From Balneolales bacterium (GTDB lineage Bacteria > Bacteroidota > Rhodothermia > Balneolales > Cyclonatronaceae): a DNA stretch of 43,370 nucleotides. The first letter of the stretch is position 1, and every line of letters starts with the position of its first letter. Under the pieces are notes generated by a model. It did not search any database. It worked only from the letters and a program-made list of their open reading frames with translations, and had not been told where the DNA came from. The stretch spans positions 1 through 43,370 of the forward strand of contig JAIULZ010000017.1 in assembly GCA_022565805.1 (NCBI GenBank), written 5' to 3'. This document shows, one piece after another, positions 43,369 to 43,370 of the stretch. Both the position numbers and the translations under genes were made by a program.

Positions 43369-43370
43369 TA

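Larger units (their letters stand above)
42845..43370. other. 526-nt right-end region with an inverted repeat and a repeat copy
   Basis: No full gene. It holds an inverted repeat GGTACAA/TTGTACC (43088-43121), a 31-codon minus-strand frame (42964-43059) with an aromatic-rich, helix-like sequence that I do not support as a gene, and the second copy of the short repeat (43337-43368) at the end. A plus-strand gene may begin around 43320 and leave the window. Confidence 0.5.

Overview
The window is an AT-rich, gene-dense bacterial chromosome segment with no rRNA, tRNA, CRISPR array or intact insertion sequence that I can see. Gene content points to the Bacteroidota/Rhodothermota side of the tree, most likely a Balneola-like marine heterotroph. 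The reasons are few Shine-Dalgarno sites, frequent TTG starts, hslVU next to an RNase E/G with a long disordered tail, a two-subunit PDH E1, and an SSF-type sensor kinase. The lineage is inference, not something I could test.

Layout. 1-2.9 kb (minus): the classic thrS-infC-rpmI-rplT translation operon; infC appears to start at a rare ATC codon. 2.9-4.7 kb: mostly non-coding, one small two-helix membrane protein, and short hairpins and a repeat. 4.7-13 kb (plus): an AtuA-family protein, a renalase-like flavoprotein, two ABC exporter half-transporters that look like partners in one heterodimer, an RNase Z lying between them with a roughly 220-residue RGG/Tyr/Asp-rich tail, and a cyclophilin. 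13-19.7 kb (plus): alaS, then a pyruvate dehydrogenase operon (E1 alpha, E1 beta, E2) closed by a strong terminator. 19.8-22.6 kb (plus): rmlD, rmlC, rmlB for dTDP-L-rhamnose.

22.6-28.3 kb (minus) is the most unusual block: a small membrane protein, a 913-residue Na+/solute-symporter histidine kinase of the CbrA/CrbS type, a stand-alone receiver protein, and, overlapping it by 11 nt, a membrane PAS protein whose kinase-like region has lost the phospho-accepting His and which ends in an intact DEDDh 3'-5' exonuclease. 28.6-31.4 kb (plus): a double-domain dCTP deaminase, a possible non-coding RNA/leader region, a BFD-like [2Fe-2S] protein and rsmE. 31.4-39.1 kb (minus): a C-terminal processing protease, hslV-hslU, and an RNase E/G with a roughly 400-residue charged tail. 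40-42.9 kb (minus): a lipoprotein, a small possible winged-helix protein, and a biotin carrier protein overlapping murA.

Common threads: four gene pairs overlap by 8-14 nt and in each the downstream gene starts with TTG inside the overlap, suggesting translational coupling. Two ribonucleases (RNase Z and RNase E/G) carry long low-complexity tails. Several strong intrinsic terminators delimit the operons. The best candidates for something not well described are the symporter-kinase/receiver/PAS-exonuclease module and the RGG-tailed RNase Z with an altered metal motif.
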